The position numbers were made by a program, and so were the translations under genes. Shown in pieces: positions 42,501 through 57,500 of a stretch of 64,000 nt of DNA (position 1 is its first letter; each line of letters opens with the position of its first letter). The notes beneath the pieces were generated by a model, which saw only the letters and a list, made by a program, of their open reading frames with translations, did not search any database and was not told the origin of the DNA. The stretch is taken from assembly GCA_013396525.1 (NCBI GenBank), contig VWYX01000886.1:70729-134728 (forward strand), read 5' to 3'. The DNA comes from Chaetorhynchus papuensis. Taxonomy: Eukaryota; Chordata; Aves; Passeriformes; Rhipiduridae.

Positions 42501-45500
42501 GGAGTTAGACCTTCCTAAAGGTAAAACTCTAAATTAATTTCGTACCATATAGGAATGCAGGCACACCTGCATCATGCAATGAAGTGGCAGAATAGAGACC
42601 TTAGTCACAGCAATCACAGGCCACACATGCTTTGGTGCTGAAAGGGTCAAATGCACCCTGGTACTGAAAGGGACTACAGTCACCAGATCTCCATGCAGTT
42701 GATCAGCCTGAAGCAACTGCCTCTCCCCATCATGGAGCATGAACAAGTCATTTTTGAGTAAGAAGAAAAAAACAATTATTTCTGCTGCACAATGAAACAC
42801 AGTGCTCAGCTGTACTACTAGTGTGATCGGCATTAGCTCAAGGTCTTGACACCACACTGTATGGAACATGTGGACATACACTGAAATAATCAGGTTACTC
42901 ACTAGCTACCTTTCCTTTAAGGATTAACTCTGAAAATATAATCCCTGAGAATCTGTATCACCTTTAAAATAAGAAAAAAAAAATGGAACTTCAGAAGGTG
43001 CTAGTTCATTTCAGCTTTTATTTGAGAGGTAGCTTCCAGTCTTAGAAAGCTCTATGTACACTTCCAGCTTTTTGTCTGCTTATCCTGCACTTGTGGACAC
43101 CACCCCACAGCTGGCAGAACAGCAGAGACACCCCAAATACTTGGTTCAGACATGAACAACGGGCTTCTGCCCCAGGCGGTCTGGGAACCTAACATTTTCA
43201 AAAGGCCAGTCAGAAATCAAAGAAATGTCTTCTGAATCAACACAAGAAATACACAACCAAGGCAAACTGTAACCAACCAATTTACCACAAGGAAGCAGAA
43301 CCATCTGTGGCTATGGGTTTGGATGGCTGCTCCATGTCACTAAAACTGTAGTTTACCAGAGGGTTGAACCAGTCTGCAATCTGATGGCTGTGCTCCACGT
43401 GTATTTATATACCAACTCCAGTATCCACAAAGCAAATTAAGGACAGGACTGCCTTAAACTGCATATTAAATCTGTCCCTCTTACAATGACTGTACTTGAT
43501 TCTTGTAAGTTAAAGGTTTCTATTGAAAACTATGTTTTAGCTTTTATGACTCTTTAACTCATGCACAGAAGTATGAAACACCATTTCACTGGTGGTGTTT
43601 CACATCAATCACTAGTACTAACAATAATGAAGACCAGTACAGATTACTATTATGAAAAATTTATGGCAACAGTACCTGATTATTACAACACTTCAAGAAC
43701 ATAGAGGTCAATTCAAGAGAAAAGGGAAAAGAAAGGTCTTTTGGTGTGCTCCCAGACCAGTGCCTACAACTATGGCTCTCCTGGATACAAAGAGGCCAAG
43801 TAAGGCAGCAAGTATATCCTTCTGAGGAGAAGGATTCTTGAAGAAAGCAACTCTACATACAAAAGACAGAGAACGACAACCTATATTTCTTTTGCAAATG
43901 ATGAAGGTTTTTTTCCTCCAAAATATAGCTTTAGCATGAAACTCAGCAGCCTTCATCATTCCTGCTCTGGGGCACACAGCTGTAAGGAGTGGCTGAGTCA
44001 CACTGCTGGTAAAGCTTACCAGAGCCTGGTACTAATTATGTAACAAGGGCAGCATCAGGAAAAGGAATACACTTCCTGTAGCAACTTTCTGCTGAATGAC
44101 CAAATGCTTAACAGAGCTTACATGTGCAAAACAAATACCATTATAAGTAACTTCAGATGAAAAAAAAAAAAAAAAAATTTAAGGAAGCCTTTTTGAAGTG
44201 CACAGCCCAGCAGCCTAGTATCCCTGAGCCCGGAAAACAAGTGCTGCCAGTATCTGAGAGACACTTTGTTTCCAGAAGTTTTAGTGTCAGAATTCAGCTG
44301 ACAAAGTAATGAATGTACTGTGAAAATGAATGTGGTGAATATAGGCTATCCAACTACCCAAACCACTGTAGTCACTGCTGCTTTACCAAGCTACAGAATA
44401 ACATTTATTTAGGTCCAAGGGGAAAAAGGGGAAAGAACTATAAACAAACCAAACAAAAACCTAAACAAACCCCCAAAAAAATATCCAACAACAAACATCC
44501 ACAACACCACCAAACCACAAAACCACTGAGTACCTCCAAACTTAAATTCAGTCACATTTAGAGTTCAGGGATTTTGAGATAATTCGGGTACCTCTTGTAT
44601 GCCAGTGACCAATCAGCCCAACACACCCAAATACACTGAGCCTGTAAAAAACACATCAGTCAACAAAAATGTGGTTGGTGTCAACTGTTTTCAGAAAGCA
44701 CACTTGTAACTAATGTTTAGCTACCAGGGTCAATCTTCACCAAAAGCACCATTTTGTGAGACAGCTGGTTTTAAAAACATTGCCAGCAGCATCATTGTAT
44801 CAACAAATGACCCAATAATGCCCACATAAAGGCACAGAAATGACAGTGGATTTCTGGTTCAAAAGTTAAAAACTCCGTCTTGCAGAGCAGTAACATTATT
44901 TTCACACACACTCACACACAAAAAGATTTATCTACGAAGTCAAACGAATAACTTTAAAACACAATTATTTAATGCAATTAAGTGAAATATTTTAAGAATA
45001 AGTACATGTATTCGGGAACTTCCTAACATTACAATTTATCCTGGATTTCTTAAAGGCGATGGTAAGTACCACAAATATATTCAGAAATAAGCAAACAAAA
45101 CAATGTTTCTTCACTACAGAAAAATGATTTCTTGAATAGTGCAAAAGCAGATGTAATGCAAGATTATCCAGATGACCAAAAAACTGTCAGTGATTTCAAC
45201 ACTAGGCTTCATTCAATTTCTTCCTCTTCAGTTAAACGTACGTCTGTTCTAGAAGTTCACTACTTCTTTCAAACAGCCTAGTTTTTAAAAATAGGTACTC
45301 TCATATTTTTAAACAAAAGGGTTTGCTATATCTGCAGTGGAGAACTCTTAATTATTGCCTCTCTTACCCAGATTTCCCTTTCCTTTTTAAACAACCATAC
45401 ATATTCACTTATGCTCCTAGCTCTTACAGTACAGAAATTACTACATGTTCATGCCAACATTACTGTAGCTCTGAAAATTGTTTTCATTTCTTTCCCCTCC

Positions 45501-48500
45501 ATACAGAAACATATCTTCTCAGTTGTATATTCTCAACTTTAGGGCAGCTGGTTGCTTTACCTCTCTGAGCCACAAGTCCAACAATTACATTTCACCAACT
45601 CAAAACAAACACAAAGTTACCAACATACCTACAAGTAAAGCTACAAGCCACTTCATAAGTAATTACAGTTAAATAATAAAACAAAAGAACAGGAGGGTCA
45701 GGTCAGTTAAAAAAAAAATTACAAGTTGTCATTAATCATTACTGAAATGACTGCTTAGCTAACACAACTAAAATAACCATAGACTTCACAATGGGACAAG
45801 ACAGCTAAAAACAGTGTTTCAATAATCTGCTCTGAGTAGTGCCTTCACCCTGTTAACTTTGAAAGCAACATTCCTGGAACAAAAACCACTGTATGACTTT
45901 TCTGCCACTCCTTTAAAAAAAAAAAAATCAACACAAAAAACCATGTTGTATCCATAACACCCGATACACCAAGTTCCAAAGCAAACTGCAAAAAATTTCT
46001 TCATATTTATTGTTGACTGTTTCTAATGAACAGAAGTTGCTCTGTTTCAAAACAGAAGGTAGACTGTTCAAGCAGCGACTGAAAGCTCTGAGCTGGTAAA
46101 TCCTAACTCTGGAGTAAGGAAAAATAACCCACTTGCTTTATTTACTACTGTCTGTTTTCAAACTTGCAAAGCAGAAAGGAACAATGTTATCCAACTTCTT
46201 CAGTCCCTCTGGTTCAGCTACACGTTGTTTTATGTCTGAATGTCAACCCACAAACTTAATTCTTTCCTTCGTGTCTATTCATTCTATTTGCAAGGCTGCA
46301 AAATCACCCACATCAGCAGCAACAGCATCAAAGAGAATTTTTCCATCCTTCCATTCCTGTGTGACAACACTGTATTCAGCTGTATTCTAAACTTGACCAC
46401 CTTGCTGCTCTTTCTTGGCTTAAAAAGAAAGCTTTAAAAATTTTATTTAAAATCAGGACAGTTCAGGAAACTATGCTAAAAATTAGGTATCATTTTTCCC
46501 CACACTGAGCCATGCTCCAAACGGATCGCTGGATGCTCCTTTACTGAGAGAGTATCAGGCAAATATAAACTGACAGTCCCCAAACTCTCCCCCATCCTTC
46601 CTCCATTTTTCAATCCCCACTTAAACTGAGAAGTTTTCAAGTCTCTCAGTACTGATTCTAAACAACATTCTCCATGAATTTTCAACCAGGTGCAAAACTT
46701 TGGTTATCTACAGGCCATAATCTTTTCTTTGGCTAAATGCAGGCTGACTTTCAGATGTGGTAGAGAGGGGACAGGAAAAGAAATTGCTAGCAAGAGAGCA
46801 TTTAGCATTTCTATGGAATAGCAATGGAAACCTGAAATAATTGGAGCTTAAGTAACACAAGAAGTCAAAAAAATGGAATTTATCACAGTTGACTGGCAAA
46901 GTAAGTTTGGAGTTGGTACTGCTATATCAGGGCCTCATTCAACAATTATCTGTGCAAGAAATCCACTGGAATCTGGAACCTCACAGGAAAGCCAGCTCCC
47001 ATACAAAAATTCACATCCCAAAGCTAGAAGAAAGAGAGCTTTCCACTGCAGCAACACTTGCACAAAAGGCTGAGCTGCTGCCATTTCACATGCTCAGCCT
47101 TTGCTTGAGTCCAGAAGGGCTTGTATGACACTATACAAACACTGACTACAATATCCAGTATATCACTGGAGATTTTAACCTAACAGGAAGAGAATGCTTT
47201 GCTCATCAAGAAAGCATGGGCTGATTTCATATTTTTCACTTTTGATAATATATAAAATAGAAAAGGCTGTATGATTTTGTAACAGCTTAGCTTCCACTCC
47301 AAGGCACGTAGGAGCTCCCTGTTGGCTAGGCTAAATAAATTCAGTGTGGAAATCATTGTGGAAATACAGCCATTCTCCTGGTTTAATTGCTACTGGCATG
47401 AACTTGTTGCATTAGCAAGCTTACAGTTTGGAATTACCACTGGTATTAATACTGGTACATTTCACCAAAATTTTAGCTCCAGGACAGAGCACATCCATGA
47501 AACAAGTGCAATCTGGTAATGCACCACAGTGTAAACTGACAGCTGCACAGGACTCATGGCACACACTCTGAATAAAGTCTATAAAGTACTAACTACTTCC
47601 TAGCTACTTTAGACAACCATTATCTATGCTGGCCTAACAGCAAGGCTAAGCACTTTCTGCTTCATGTCCTAGCTGTAGGCTTAATTTTTCATTAGGGCTC
47701 AGGTTCCCTGATAAGATTACAAATCCAACCAGAAATCCAAAACTATTAATGCAAAGTCACTTCACAAAAACAAACAAAACAAACGACCATAAAAAAAAAA
47801 AAAAAAATGCAGCAGGGTAGCTCATACACATTGAAAGTAACTATCTCCATTTTACATCATAGGCCTGGGAGGCTCTGACTCCATTCCTGGAACAGTTCTC
47901 TGCTGTGTGCAGCTGCTGGCCTGGGCACTGCCCTGCCAGTCTCCCTCTGCTCCAGTGCACACAAAGCAGCAACACCTGATCCCGGGATCATTTCTGTCTG
48001 CTGAATGCTTGGTCACAGCTCCTTGGGGACATAAGGTAAAGTTTGTCCTGACAAGCTTCTTCAAGGTCAAAACCCATTTTTTTGGCCTTGACTCAATTAA
48101 ATCAGCTCTTCTTGGCAACTAATACTTCTAAATTAGGCATTTCCCAGCTGCTCTCAGAAATCATCAATGCAAATCACTTGTGGTTTGTCTGCATCAGAGT
48201 TCCTAGTCCCTCATACACTGGAGGTAGCAGAGATGCTTTCAAATTAAATATTAATATATTACCTTTTTCAAATTGACTTACAAATTTAAGTTTATTGTAA
48301 CTGTTTTGCTGTAGTCCTGATCTGTAAATCAACTGAGATGGTTACAGACCCTGCCACAAAATTTGTGACCAAGCATCTCATTCCTCCGAGCACTTAACAT
48401 CAGACAAGAGAAGAGCTCCTCTGGCTTGAATGAGACCTAAGAGGACAGTGCATGAAGGGAGTACACACAAGGTTTTCCAGGAGCTAAGAAGGAACTTCAC

Positions 48501-51500
48501 CAGGAAATGGAAAAGTATGAGTTCACACAAAATAATGTGTTAATGGCATACTGGTAGTGCCTCAAGGCCAGGGAGAGCATTACACTAAGGCTTATATAAA
48601 GCTTTCATAATGGGTCACACATTTATTAGAAGCGACAGACAGATATATCTCTATAATAATCCATAACTTTACAGCTGTAAAGTTCTGCTCACCAGCACCA
48701 CGAAGCCAGAAGACTGGATATTGGCACAAGCTACAAACTCTGCATTGCCAACTGCTATGAACCAGGCAGCTGCCTCCCACACTTCTGACTTCCACTCCAT
48801 GGCTGCACTCAGCTTCAGCCACTTAACCACCCCCTGCTCTTACAGCAAACACAAAAATAAATGAAAAAAGAAAGAAGAAAAAACATCATTCCACAGTAGC
48901 AAAGCTCTAGCGTATTGGCCAATCTTGTTTCCACTTAAAAGAATTTTTCTTAGCACTACAGACAACATTAGAGGGATGGGGAAAAGAGGTACAAGGCCGT
49001 TTACTCCAGCATATGCTAAGGTACCACATATTTAGAAAGAATATGGAATATTTTAAAAAGAAATGGAATATTTAGACAAAACCTGTTAAGCTAACTGGTG
49101 TTCTACAGAAATTGTCAGCAAGTATTAAAAAAGTCTTTAAAGGGTGTCAGTCAATCAGTATTTTTTTCCCTAGAATTTCCAGATTTCTCCAGAACAGGTA
49201 CTCTAATTTTTTTCTAAGACAGCCTGCTTTTACAATTTCTGTGTCAAAGAGAGAAAACTCTGTGCTGTTTAAAATTTTAATACTTTGCGACATCATGCTA
49301 TCCAAACAGTTAATTGCATGTTTTAAGTGATTGCACCACTGAATCTGAAGAAAGGCTAAGGCAAGAAAGATAGCAAAGAAGGCTCTTTCAGCTTTTTAAA
49401 AATATTTTAAAATAAAATACTCTCAGGGTTGGGTTTTTTGGGTTTTTTTTGTTATTGTTTGTTTAGAGTTTTTTTAAGAAACATGACAGCTAGGCAGATA
49501 GTGTGACGTTAAGATCCTCCCAGGAAAGTTTGTTTTCTCCTTGGTTTCAACTACAGAGTTTGACTGCCCATGCCTTATCACTTGACTTTTGTTTACACAG
49601 AAATACAGAACTCTGTCATCAAATGAAGTGCAACTGTAATGCAGCCCTTACGTAAGCCCTATCACATGAATAATTAGCAAGGCATAGAAAACTACAAATA
49701 GCTTATTTCCCAACTCTACTTACCATTACAGTTAACCATTTCTAGACCACTGAACTAAGAATCAGTGGCTGAAGAATGTGAACAAGATGAACTGAAACTC
49801 CAAGTGAGCAAGATTCAGGACAGGAAGCAGGATTACCTAGCACACATGAAAGGAGAGGATTTCTTTGACTTGACATTTGAGGTCAGGACTGGTTTCATTT
49901 CAAATGCAGTCATGTTTTTAACTGAGCACATAATTAGATTCTCAATCAAATCCAGTTGACTGGTGTCACACAGTATGCCACTAAGTGTCAGAATGCATAA
50001 AAAATTTACACAATCTCTTGTATCTTTCCTATATTACCCATCACCATCCTAATGTGGAGGTATCACAGAGTTTTCAGTTCAGAAAAACAAGACTTCAGTC
50101 CTCTGTTCCCTGGCAGCCATTAAGCTGTTTATCTCCAATCTGCAGCAGCGGTGTTGGCAGAGGGGTCTTGCAACAGCAGCAAAAATGGAGCAACACAAAG
50201 ACTCAGCAGCTGAAAAATAGTCCAGCAGTGACACTCCACCTAAAACTTGCTGACAGAGTAGAAACTGCTTCAGCACCTCTACCAATTCTTGCTGGGACTT
50301 TAAAATAAAACAAAAAACAAACAAACAAAAAAAAACCACACCACAATGAAATCTGATATGTGTAGTCCTCTGTTACCTACCTTAGCTAACAACTTAAACA
50401 AACTAGACCAAGACTCAACTGCGAAAAAATAGGACCAAAAAATAGCTTTCCTTTTTAAAAGAAAAAGCTCTACACCCCACAAGAGAGGTCCTTGTTTCAT
50501 CTGTAGTTCTCCTCTAATTTTTGCATCAGTCACAAGCGCACTGAACTGAGCAAGTCAAGTATGCAACGGCATATAATAAGGATATCCAGAAAGACTCGTG
50601 CATTAGAAGAAAGAATTTCTGGCTGTCCTTGAACCTTTCAGACTTCACAATGAAACTGGAAAGTCCATGGCTCTACACCCCCTTGACATCTAGCTGCGGA
50701 GGACTAAAGGGAGAGTTCTGAATGCCCATTCATTTTGGAAACAAAACTCTTCAGCTATTCCAAAGTAACTGAAGATAAACCCCACCGTTGTGCTCCAACT
50801 GTACCTAGATCAATAAGCAATAGGAGTGTCCCCAGCACTGAATGAATACTCAGAAGATGGGGTCATTGTTAGTCCAACACCAGAGCTGACCCTATAAACA
50901 GCAGTGGACATCCAACTCTTTGTATATTAACCCTGTACTGAAGAAAAATACCTAAAACAAGTCACATAGATTATTTAACTATTTCCAATCTTGAAAGTGA
51001 AGTGCCCAGTGTCCCCTAACCAGGTATTAGCTCACCGTGGCACACAGGAGCAAGGACCCATGTAAGGTCTACGGCATCACCCACCCTGACAAGTGGTAGC
51101 ACATCCAGAGGATTCCAATTACTGGTCACAGCTGCAGCAGAGAGAGACCCCTTGAATACAAAAGTATCTCCTACATTTTAGTTTTCATTATCAGAATAAA
51201 AAAATAACACAATGCCAATTCAAGTTACTTGTGAGCGAAGGAGAGGAGCTCTCACATCTGTGCTGGAGTGACCATTCCCCTCTACACCAAGGAGTGGGCA
51301 AAGCAGGAGAGCAATCATTACAGCAGTGCAGTACAAGACAAGCATCCTGCTCTGCTGGATATTCCCTGACAGACATATAGCCTTGAACAACGGAAATTTT
51401 CTTATGGTGAAAACTGCATCTATAAATTACAGAATATGCACATAAAAGGAGCAGTTAGTTCTAGACTACAATTAGCCATATTCTCTTGACATATCTGATA

Positions 51501-54500
51501 AAATTTGGAAGTCAGTAGCATTTCCTAGCTACAATCTGAGAAATCAAAAGCATATAAATTCAAGAGACACAGATATGAGCTTTGAAGCACTTTATTCAGT
51601 CTACCAATACATTCCTCTGTTTTAAACAGATTGAACTTCAACCAGACAACTCTTACACATACTAGGCAGATATCCAGCAATACAAACCAAACTGAATGTG
51701 AACTTTACCCGGGGCTCCACATACATTTTATGAATACACAAATCTAAAGAAACAAATCAAGTTAAAAATTCCATTTTTCATACATAAGACAAAAACTGAT
51801 AACGGACAAATTATCATTAATTTCCAAAGAGTCATAAGAAACCATTCTAAGGTAATCAATGCTTTGGGTTGTATTCACAAGAACATCACACGCTTCATGT
51901 GATAAACCACTGACTATTGTACACATTTCTTTCTGCCATACAGAAGATACTGTCTGAACAAGCAAGAAGAACTCAAAGAATGAAACATGAACTGTCACAG
52001 CAGGGGACAGGGAAAAAGATTATTCTCTGAGATGGCTGAGGAGAGCACATCTGAAAAGCAAAGAAACATTAAACAATGATGGAGGTTAATTATTCTTATT
52101 AGTCAGCTCAGTCAAAATAGTAAGTAAGCTTAAACTGTGGCAGACACATATTCCTGCTGGGAAAAAAACACAGACTGCTACCCCAAACTGAATCACACTC
52201 CAAATGCTTTCACAGCAGCAGTATCACATTTACCATGAAACAGTCTTCAAAACAGGGGAAGGGGAGGGTCATATGAGGAGAACGTATAGATTTTACACAG
52301 AAAGAGTATAGAAACCATGCAAACAAACAAAAGCCTCTAGTACTTCACCCTGTCTATGCTTACAACACGTTATCCCCTAACAGCCCTATCACCAGCACCA
52401 CTGGATGGTTGTCGGTCCCCCAAGAATCTGCTCCATCGTATTCAGAACTCAACTGGATAAGAGGCAGCACCCCCTCTGCTGAAGGTGTCCCCCTTTCCAA
52501 CAGACCACAGGCACAGAGCTCTTCAGTATCTTCTTGGCTTCCAGGCCTTGTCTGCTCTCTTTCAATGCAGAAGAGAAGATTACAAAGACAAAAGGCCCAA
52601 GCTCCTTTCTGAGGTTCATATTGGGGAGACAAGAGGCACTGGTCATAAAAAAAAGCAAGAGAATTCCCAGCTTGGCATAAGGAAGAAATCTGACCATCAA
52701 AAATTAGACCAGTCAAGTACTGGTTGCCCAGAGACACTGAGGAATCTCTATTTCAGAGGTTTTTCCTAGACCTAACTTCAGACAGAGCCTTGCAAAACCT
52801 CACCTGAATTTAGTTCTGACACTGCTTTGAGGGGAAGTTGGATTTTTTTGGATCAGACGACCTCCTGAGGTCCCTACAAACTTGGATTAATCTAAGCTTA
52901 CTCTTCCAAATCAGTAAAGCTTTATCATTCATGTGGACATTGTCACACCTCTGTGAACACATTCTGACATTTGAATGGGATCATTCAATTGTGCTGAATT
53001 CAGGTCCTGGCACTCTACATGCAGCTTCACAGAATTACAGACAATTGGGGTGGAAAAAAAAACCTGGGAATGTCAGAGGTTATTCATCCACTCTACCTTT
53101 CTGGACCAAAGTACTGTCAATTAATCCAAAATCTTCCTGGCAGTTACCAGTCTGAACTGTTTTGAAGAGTCTCCTGTATGGATAATTTCACATCTCCACA
53201 GACAAAGCACAGGTTTATTTCACTCCCTAGTCTGTTCATTCCACAACATCCATCCTTAAAATGGAAAAATATTTTCTCCTATCTTTTACTTTTCTTACTG
53301 AAATTTAAATCTACTACCTTTTATCAACTTCACCTTGAGCACGAAGAACATTTTATTCCCTTCCACTCTGTACTTGACTCTTGGTATTTTAGAATGTGTC
53401 TCCTACAAATCTTCACTCCTCACATCTCACTATGGAACTGGTCATGTTTTCTAGACAAAGAGCCATTTCCCTCCTCTTTTCAATTTCTCTCAGTCAGTCC
53501 ACACTCTCCCTGAGCAGCAGGACCCAAAACCTACCACTAGACATCAGCAGTACTGAACAAAAAACGGATTTCTCAGAGCCTTTATAAAGACTCCAGTTTC
53601 TATATACACTGAGTTTCTTCTTTTGCTACAATACAACACTGCTGTTTCATGCTTACGAATAATGTAATAAATACATTACTTGAACATTTGCCTACAGCAG
53701 CAGCAGAGAGTGCATCAGCCCTTTGTCTTTAGTCAAGTATCTTCCAAGATGTAGGTCAACAACATTTTATGCAAGTCCCCTCCTCCCAAAGAGGCATCTC
53801 CACACTCAGCAGTCATGAGAGTTTGGAATTAACAGGAGCATGGGCCAGCTGGCATGGGCCAGCCCAGTTCTTGGGGCTGCAAGCACAAAACAAGGCACTT
53901 TAATTTGAAGCTCTCAGCTGTACAATGTTTCTTGGAGGTCCTTTCCAACCTTGACAAGCCTATGATTCCTCTTCAAGGCCTATCAGGGCTTTACTTGTTG
54001 ACATTTAGAGAACAATGAGAAGTCCATCTGTTCCTACAAGCGTTGCTAATGACAATAATGAAACAGATCTACAGCTTCATTTTAAATGCAGAGCCAAGAC
54101 AGTGGGTTCACCAGCCAATGTAGATCACTTGGAAGACCGTGTGAGGAAAAGAAAGAAAGAAACAAAGCAAACAAAAAAAAGACATGCACAAAACAAAAAA
54201 CTGGAACAATAAACTAAACAAACAAAGATTAAAAAAAACCACAGACACACCCCCCAACAACGAATTCAATTCAACCCAAATTCAAACAAAACCCTTTGGG
54301 GAGTACAGAAGAGAAAAAAGAATAGTTAATCACACTAATGTTTAACTGTCAAATAGTTTACTTGCAAATACCAATTCAGACCTATCTCTCATCTCATTTT
54401 CAGAGCTTACTGAACACCAATCCACTTTTGCTGAACTCAGAGTTCTGCTTGTACAGTTCAGAATGGCAATTTTACTGAGTGATGGGCTGACTGATCAGAT

Positions 54501-57500
54501 TAGACAGAAGCATAAGCTGCACTCTAAGTGATACAGATTGAACAGGTGGCCTTCCCTCGGATCTACGGCCTCTTCAAACACTTAACAAGTAGAATCCTTC
54601 TATTTCCACTCACATCTAGAAAATATGCATTCAGATACTTAGTCATCCTTAAACCGACATGAAAATATTTTTCTGGTCTTTAATGCATTTCAAACAGCTT
54701 GCTCATAAACACATCAGCCTTTCCCAAATATACCAGTAATTCACATGCATGATATAATTTTAACTAAAAAAAGAAAACACAGATGTTTAGATGGTATCAA
54801 CATCTATAGTCTGCAAAGTAATATGTATAGATAATAATTCTTAAGGAAAAATTCAAAGGCTTCACATTACTGAGACAGAGTCCAAAAATAATGATTTCAC
54901 ATGTACTTAAAATTAAAGATTAGACTTCAAAAAGAATGCATTTGAGACTAGGGAGTGAAATAAACCTTACCTGGATAACTTACGCAAAGTGACAACTAAA
55001 GCAATGTATGGTTTGCTTAGCAGGTAAAAAAAAATGAGCAGTCAGCTACTTCCTACAGATCAAAGTGGCTGGTACAGGCATAAATTTTTTTTACTCTTCA
55101 CAGAAACAAGCAAAGAGGAGAGGCAGAAACAAAGCCATATATAGAGAATTTTTAATTGTAAGAGTTTTCATAGAAGGTAATGACTGACTCAGGTGTTTTA
55201 GTAGAGTTGCTTTTCTCATGATATTACATCATGTATTATTTATATCGTAAGTGGTTACTTTGAAGCTACATCTTTGGCCTGAGGACCTTATGACGTAATT
55301 CTAAGATGACAATAAACAAAGCATCAGTGGAGCATGGGGAAGAAAAAGAATATTAAAAAAAGACAGAAGGTTGCTACCTATATTCATATCCCTCTCATAT
55401 TCTCCTACAGGTGGAGATGGGTACATAGGGATAGTGTCCTATGACAGAATCAAGCACAAACTAAGACAGAGGCACTGCTACAGTTGGTAAATCAATGCTA
55501 CTGAGAGAGAGATTAACAACTCTAAGACCTTGGGATAATGAGCTACTCAGAATGACACGAAAGGTCTCTGGACTCATCTCCCAATTAGTCCCATGCTTAA
55601 GGGAAGAAAAGTTCAACAAAATGAATGCTAAATATTACTTAATGACTTTGAAAAAAAAAAGTTAATTAGATAAATATTTTGAATAAAATATATACACACA
55701 CATCCTAAGTCAGTCTACCTTTCTATCACTTTATTCCAAGAAGTCTCACATATAACGTGGTAACAAATACTTAAAGGAACCCAGATAAGCCCCTTTCTAT
55801 ATTTTATGCAATACCAGAGGTTTTACTATACATGAGAAATTTCTTAGCAAACCTGCTAGTGACCCCAAAATTATACAAGAATATATTTCATCATTTGCAA
55901 TATATTTCTAGATACACTTTTCTTTTGTGTTTTAGCCTATTATTGATGATTTGCATAAGTTCTTAAACAACATTGCTAATGAGTCTCATATTTAATATAG
56001 TTTCTTGACTGACATTAGTACTTCACAGCTATGTAGCTTTCCAGCCTAATGTGTCACCTTAAGTTTGTTTTAGCAGTATTAAGCAAAGGACAACTAACAT
56101 AATTAGAAATGTAAGGAAAAAACAGTTCATTGAAAAAATACACAGCTTAAAGATAATAACCAAGAGGCTGAAGAATTGACTAAAGATGTGGAATACCTCT
56201 TTTCAAGGCCCCAGATGAGATTAGACCCAGTAAATAGAGAAGCTTGTTTGATCAAACTCTTCCATTATCAAAAGAGAACATGGTGGAAAAGATAAAGTGT
56301 CAGACTTTGAGATGTCTCACAAAAGGGAAACATCTTCTGTCTAGTCCTATTATCCATAACATTCCAAGTGTTCAGCTCTGGTAGTTGAACTGTAATGCTA
56401 TAACATGCTACAGTCCTTTAACTCTTATTCACCTTGAAAATACTGCTTTTCTCATGCTTCTAAAAGACCAGTTATGCTGAACACAAAGGAAAAGGAAAAT
56501 AAGTATCCTTCAAAGCTACAATATTCAAGAGGAAACACTTCAAGAAACCTGGAGTATTGGAGAGCTAGTATGGAAAGATTACATTAAATTTAAAATGTCC
56601 TGCAAAGAGATAGTTATTTGCTAACCAACTGAACTATACAGAGTTCCTATAGCAGCATGAATGCAAGAGCCAACAGTGAGACACTAAATTACCTAGACAA
56701 CAAATCCTTTAGTCAGTTTCTAAATTCAACAATGGAAGTGCACTATTCAACTTCAATGCATATAAATTGCTGTGTATAGTAGAACAATCACAACCTTTTA
56801 CTAAGGTCTTGTTGCTCTCAGTTTTCTGTGTTGAAGCTCCAGAGTAAACAGGTTCAAGGGAAAAGCCATTCATTTTTGTTAGGTAAGACTTAAAGATGTA
56901 AAGAGGCTTGAAGGGTGCATTGTCCCAAACAGCATTTGTCAGCTGATTAAAAAAAAAAAAAAAAAAAAAGTAAGTTTTTTTACACAGAAAAATAATTAGT
57001 CCAGCAGTGGCCAACTCTACCAAATCTGTTGCGGATACTACTAGAATAAAGGACCAGATGGTACTCACTCCTCACTCCTTCTTTCCATTCAGAGTCTATT
57101 CAGGAAATATTTTATGCTAATCAATCATAATTTCTGAATCAGCAGGTTTTCACATTTTAAAATACATTTTGAATGTTTTGTCTCTCTATGCATCAAACTC
57201 ACTGTGACACTAACCTTATCTTTTCACTATTCTCCATTTGTATCTTGTTGCTATAATAAACATATCAAACAAAACCATTTTTGAACAATAAGGCAGCACT
57301 TCTCTCCTTACACTGGAGCAGATATATTTCACTAGGGAAAAGTGGAAATTACCACTGAGAACTACAAAAAAAAAAACAAAACAAGGAAGGATAAGAAGAA
57401 CATGAACAAAGATCTAAAACTATTTAAGTGAAAAGAAAAAGAGCACAAGAAAAAGGCACAGCTCATGTAGTAACTCTTGCTAGACTTGTTCAGATCTGGT

